From assembly GCA_937996605.1 (NCBI GenBank), contig CALKVB010000027.1, positions 1-9,917 of the forward strand: a DNA stretch of 9,917 nucleotides, in the 5' to 3' direction. Positions 7,074-9,917 of this stretch are shown one piece after another (the first letter of the stretch is position 1; each line of letters starts with the position of its first letter). Under the pieces are notes generated by a model. That model worked only from the letters and a program-made list of their open reading frames with translations. It did no database searches and was not told the origin of the DNA. Source of the stretch: an uncultured Oxalobacteraceae bacterium (GTDB lineage Bacteria > Pseudomonadota > Gammaproteobacteria > Burkholderiales > Burkholderiaceae_D). Position numbers and translations under genes: made by a program.

Positions 7074-8066
7074 TTAATGCACATGTGGTTCCATACACAA
7101 TACACATCGAGCCAAATTTTCAAACACAAAGTAGCCGCCTGGCACAGCATGAATGTGCTGAGTACGAAATACGGTGCACTGAGAACAGGTGAGAGTCATC
7201 CGTTGAGGGCTGGGATCGGGAACGAGTTGAACGATGGCAAGGTGCACACAGTTTCCTTTGCCTTGCCATTGGCAGCGTTGGCACGTGTGTTGTGGAGAGC
7301 ATGTACATCCTGAGTTTCGAAGACACTGCAAGCACGAGAAACCGTTGCTTTTGCATGGATACAGCGGGTTGTCGGGTTGGGCCGTGTGACCACAGGGCAG
7401 TTTGAAACATCGATCCCATGTGTCATGAAATCGCCACGGACTCTCGAAACGTGCACAAAATCGGAGATAGCAGATGGCGGCATCCAGGCATTCGTCGTAC
7501 GTTTGCACCGAGCGGAGGGGAGGACAACTCCAGCTATATCGAAAGGCCAATCGTTTGGCCAGTGCATAGCATTCGTCGACAAAGTAGCGCAAAGCCGTGT
7601 CCACAAACACTTGACGAAGCAGTGGATCAATGGCTCGAGGTTTGATGTGAACCAAGACGCATTCTTTGGCAGATCGTTTGACCCAGAGGCTCAAAGAGGA
7701 TGAGGGAGAGGGGATACGCACCGCTGGTCGAAGCACCAATCCTTTAGGTGACCAATGAGGTACCAACCGTCGGATACGACCTTCGTTGCCCTCGGTTTCG
7801 TCTGTGCTTGAAGAAGCGAGGGGTGGAAACTTGGAAAAGAATTCTTGGTTGAGGGCTCGTTGCACCACGTCTCCAAACTGGAGATGTGCGGTCATGTAAG
7901 GCACGCAAAGCGATTGACGGTGCGCCAGGTTTTGAATGGGATAGGCCATATCTCCCATCACTTTGAGAATCGTATCATCAAGTCTGGTGGGTAGGCTCAC
8001 TGACACAGGAACTGCATTGGACAACGGCGCCCAATGCGGCTCTGCATTTCTCCACGTATGCTCCAT
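7074..8066 (-). CDS. Cys-rich protein with RING- or ribbon-like C-terminal cluster, unknown function
   Basis: 330 residues from the ATG at 8066; the frame extends ten codons further to a TTG at 8096, which I do not use. Residues 1-200 match nothing I recognise; a Ser/Pro-rich stretch at 119-127 and an acidic patch (TDETEGNEG) suggest linkers. Residues 220-324 contain 14 cysteines: C220, C225 (in LPCGH), C238, C245 and C248 (CLQC), C254 and C256, C262 and C265 (CQRC), C273, C294 and C297 (CSQC), C321 and C324 (CVLC), with His nearby. LPCGH is typical of RING-like or other zinc fingers. It most likely binds several zinc ions; ubiquitin ligase, nucleic-acid binding or structural roles are all possible. 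It converges on the BTB gene and diverges from the kinase pair. Confidence 0.8.
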   Translation of the reverse strand: MEHTWRNAEPHWAPLSNAVPVSVSLPTRLDDTILKVMGDMAYPIQNLAHRQSLCVPYMTAHLQFGDVVQRALNQEFFSKFPPLASSSTDETEGNEGRIRRLVPHWSPKGLVLRPAVRIPSPSSSLSLWVKRSAKECVLVHIKPRAIDPLLRQVFVDTALRYFVDECYALAKRLAFRYSWSCPPLRSVQTYDECLDAAICYLRFCARFESPWRFHDTWDRCFKLPCGHTAQPDNPLYPCKSNGFSCLQCLRNSGCTCSPQHTCQRCQWQGKGNCVHLAIVQLVPDPSPQRMTLTCSQCTVFRTQHIHAVPGGYFVFENLARCVLCMEPHVH

Positions 8067-8143
8067 CCGTTTGGAAAAATGAACGTTCGTAACCAACGCG
8101 TCGCAAAGTTGGATCGAAAAGACATGAAAAGAAAAGTTCCAAC
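8067..8143. promoter_or_regulatory. Divergent intergenic region with purine tract
   Basis: 77 bp between the Cys-rich gene (minus) and the deoxynucleoside kinase (plus). It contains GAAAAGACATGAAAAGAAAAG just before the kinase start; on the other strand this reads as a TCTTTTC-type pyrimidine tract, somewhat like the tract at 3010-3047. An out-of-frame ATG at 8124 opens a 13-codon frame across the kinase start. Promoters in both directions are expected here; no box is identified firmly. Confidence 0.35.
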
Positions 8144-8827
8144 ATGCCCAAATTTTATATCCTAGAGGCGGCTATTGGTGCCGGGAAAAGCACGTTGCTT
8201 GACATTTTGGAGCGTCTTTTGAAACGCCAAGGCAAGCGAGTGACCATTATTCCAGAGCCCATTGACGTATGGGAGAAGACGGGAGCCTTGGAAGCCTTTT
8301 ATGCGGATGTGAGCGGTCAATCGTATGCTTTCCAAACATTTGCCTTCGCCACACGTTGTCAGCGCGTGCGTCAAGTGGTCCAAGCCAATCCAGACACGGA
8401 GATCTTCTTGATGGAACGTTCCGTTGTCTCGGACCGATATCTGTTTGCTCGCATGTTGCAACGCGATGGCAAATTCACGCCCTTGCAAAGCCTCATGTAT
8501 GAGGAATGGGCTGGTTTGTGGACCTCCATCTTGCCTTTTGCGCAGCCTGACGGATTCATTTACTTGGCGCCGTCTTTGGATGCCACACTGGAACGAATTG
8601 AAAATCGCGGCCGCAAAGGTGAACATGTTCCACCCGAATACCAGCAAGATTTGATCGACCACCACGAAGTGATTTTCGGGTGCGGCATTGGGTCCATGGA
8701 TCAAGTGGTAGCAGTCACTGAGATTAGCGGCGCACCTGTACCTGTGCTTCGCATCTATTCGGATGCCGACTATCGTTCGGATGATAATCATGAAGTGTTA
8801 CAAAAGATCATTCGATTCATTCAATAA
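8144..8827 (+). CDS. Deoxynucleoside kinase (dNK/dCK/dGK-type)
   Basis: 227 residues, normal length for the family. It has a P-loop at 9-17 (AAIGAGKST, with Ala instead of the first Gly), EP at 38-39 and W43 as in the substrate-site EPxxxW motif, FQ at 63-64 (the Gln that contacts the base in this family), the ERS motif at 91-93 followed by SDRYLFA, and a LID with R155 and R157 (RGRKGEH). It would phosphorylate deoxynucleosides to monophosphates with ATP, supporting DNA precursor supply during infection. Base preference cannot be read with certainty. The ATG has A at -3. The stop lies in AATAAA, and the next gene begins 8 bp later. Confidence 0.92.
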   Translation: MPKFYILEAAIGAGKSTLLDILERLLKRQGKRVTIIPEPIDVWEKTGALEAFYADVSGQSYAFQTFAFATRCQRVRQVVQANPDTEIFLMERSVVSDRYLFARMLQRDGKFTPLQSLMYEEWAGLWTSILPFAQPDGFIYLAPSLDATLERIENRGRKGEHVPPEYQQDLIDHHEVIFGCGIGSMDQVVAVTEISGAPVPVLRIYSDADYRSDDNHEVLQKIIRFIQ

Positions 8828-8835
8828 AACGAACC

Positions 8836-9888
8836 ATGTCAGCCGAACCAATGGATGTGGCGATCGATCCCGTGGATATTGACATAGTGGATACCGATAT
8901 GAAGGATGCGCCCATGTACGTAGCTCTTCCCACGAATCAAGTGTTGGAACGCAAGTATGATGGAGAGGATCCGAAGTTGGAGTGTTTGCGAGCGGATCCA
9001 CTTGTATCTGTGCTGGGCAAACAGCTGGGAGCTGGGTCCTATGGAACGACGTATGAAGCATGTAGCCAAGATCAATCATGCGCCTACGTGGCCAAAGTCA
9101 TTCCCTTGCCAAGGCCCGAGGATGAACGCAATTTTCGCATCGAATGTCAGTTGTCGGCCCATGCTTCGACACGGGGTTTTGGGCCGAAGGTGTACCGCAT
9201 GGTCATTTGTGAAGGTAGCAAAGGCAAACATGGTATATTGGTGATGGAACGACTCGACGCAACGCTGACTCAGAAGTACTCGACACTGACACAAGACTCG
9301 ATGAAACAATTGCTGGATTGTATTCAGCTGATGCATGAAGATGGATTATGGCACAACGATTGTTCGCCTGATAACATCATGTGTCGAAAGGATGGCACGT
9401 TTGTGGTGATCGACTATGGATTGACCTGGCCCCTGTTTCGTCCAGTTCCGCCACTGTTGCGAATGGCGGATTTGTTGATTTGGATTCTACCAGAGTATGC
9501 GTACGATCCCAAAATTCAAAAAAGCGTGGTGCGTGGTGAGGGCGTGTCTCCACGCTTGTTGGATTACTTTCAAAAGACGTGGGGCCCGAATGCCTTTGGT
9601 GATGACTTCCCCGACATTTACGACCAAGCCATAGTGAGTCGGATTTTTGACAAACGTCAAGTCGCAGGGTTGCAACAAAGTGGTATTCGCAACGATTGTG
9701 GCCCTTTTCGTAGTTTGGATCTCTTTATCGCGGCCGTGCAAGCGTTGGAAGATGTGCAAGGTGTACAAATGATGGGCGTGGATTTGTATTTGATGCGAGC
9801 CGTTAGTCTTCGCTGCGACTTTCGACAATCCATACTTCAAGCCCATCGCAAGCTCAAGGACATGTTTGCAGAGAAAAAAATGTTGTGA
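8836..9888 (+). CDS. Divergent serine/threonine protein kinase-like protein
   Basis: 350 residues. After an Asp-rich N-terminus (residues 7-24) it has a Gly-rich loop LGAGSYG at 64-70, the VAIK-type lysine in YVAKV (K87), a candidate alpha-C Glu (E103), the hinge-like ILVMERLD at 134-141, a catalytic loop HND at 173-175 with N180 (HNDCSPDN, HRD replaced by HND) and a metal-binding DYG at 193-195 (DFG replaced by DYG). The key Lys, catalytic Asp, Asn and DxG Asp are all present, so activity is plausible. The activation segment is short with no clear APE motif, and the C-terminal lobe is unusual. The layout recalls CK1/VRK-like viral kinases, but I cannot assign a family or substrate. It follows the deoxynucleoside kinase by 8 bp, so its promoter must lie inside that gene or the two share a transcript. 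Confidence 0.85.
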   Translation: MSAEPMDVAIDPVDIDIVDTDMKDAPMYVALPTNQVLERKYDGEDPKLECLRADPLVSVLGKQLGAGSYGTTYEACSQDQSCAYVAKVIPLPRPEDERNFRIECQLSAHASTRGFGPKVYRMVICEGSKGKHGILVMERLDATLTQKYSTLTQDSMKQLLDCIQLMHEDGLWHNDCSPDNIMCRKDGTFVVIDYGLTWPLFRPVPPLLRMADLLIWILPEYAYDPKIQKSVVRGEGVSPRLLDYFQKTWGPNAFGDDFPDIYDQAIVSRIFDKRQVAGLQQSGIRNDCGPFRSLDLFIAAVQALEDVQGVQMMGVDLYLMRAVSLRCDFRQSILQAHRKLKDMFAEKKML

Positions 9889-9917
9889 AGTGGGATTGAA
9901 GCTTTCTTTGAAACACT

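Noticed and set aside
8108..8143. Inverted repeat GTTGGA / TCCAAC before the dNK start
   Set aside because: Only 6 bp of stem with a 24-nt loop, expected by chance; not called as a hairpin or operator.
8162..8791. Minus-strand frame of 209 codons inside the deoxynucleoside kinase
   Set aside because: Shadow of a well-supported kinase gene, no recognisable motif.
9889..9917. Possible terminator after the kinase gene (AGTG...CACT ends)
   Set aside because: Four matching bases at the ends of a 29-nt stretch are too weak to call, and the window ends here.

Overview
The window looks like a piece of a large eukaryotic DNA virus genome (Nucleocytoviricota, 'giant virus'). I infer this from tightly packed, intron-free genes on both strands with very short gaps, a G+C content of about half by eye, and a mix of eukaryote-like and phage-like genes: a BTB/discoidin-like protein, an M13 (neprilysin-family) peptidase, a cellular-type deoxynucleoside kinase, a divergent protein kinase, an I-PpoI-like His-Me finger nuclease and a phage-tail-fibre-like repeat protein. 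I cannot name the genus. No tRNA, rRNA, CRISPR array, insertion sequence or intron was seen.

Layout. Positions 1-3009 (minus strand) hold the first 1003 codons of a very large fibre-like protein that runs off the left edge. It has an N-terminal hydrophobic segment, a phage tail-fibre-type head domain, two HxH motifs, then a nested repeat array (47-residue units interleaved with 74-residue modules) and the start of a second, 108-residue repeat. A 38-bp divergent gap separates it from a plus-strand pair, 3048-3992 (His-Me finger nuclease) and 3989-5683 (M13 peptidase), whose stop and start codons overlap as ATGA. After 54 bp comes a BTB protein with a discoidin-like C-terminal domain and an acidic tail (5738-6982). 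It converges on a minus-strand Cys-rich protein (7074-8066) with a RING- or ribbon-like cluster. A 77-bp divergent gap leads to the plus-strand pair of deoxynucleoside kinase (8144-8827) and protein kinase-like protein (8836-9888), separated by 8 bp.

How they may work together (inference). The fibre-like protein would be a particle-surface or membrane-anchored adhesion protein. The deoxynucleoside kinase would supply dNTP precursors. The protein kinase, BTB protein and Cys-rich protein look like host-directed signalling or ubiquitin-system factors. The M13 peptidase lacks the usual membrane anchor and disulphide framework, so it probably acts in the cytoplasm or inside the particle. Nothing in the sequence ties all seven genes into one pathway; the order looks like normal giant-virus mosaicism.
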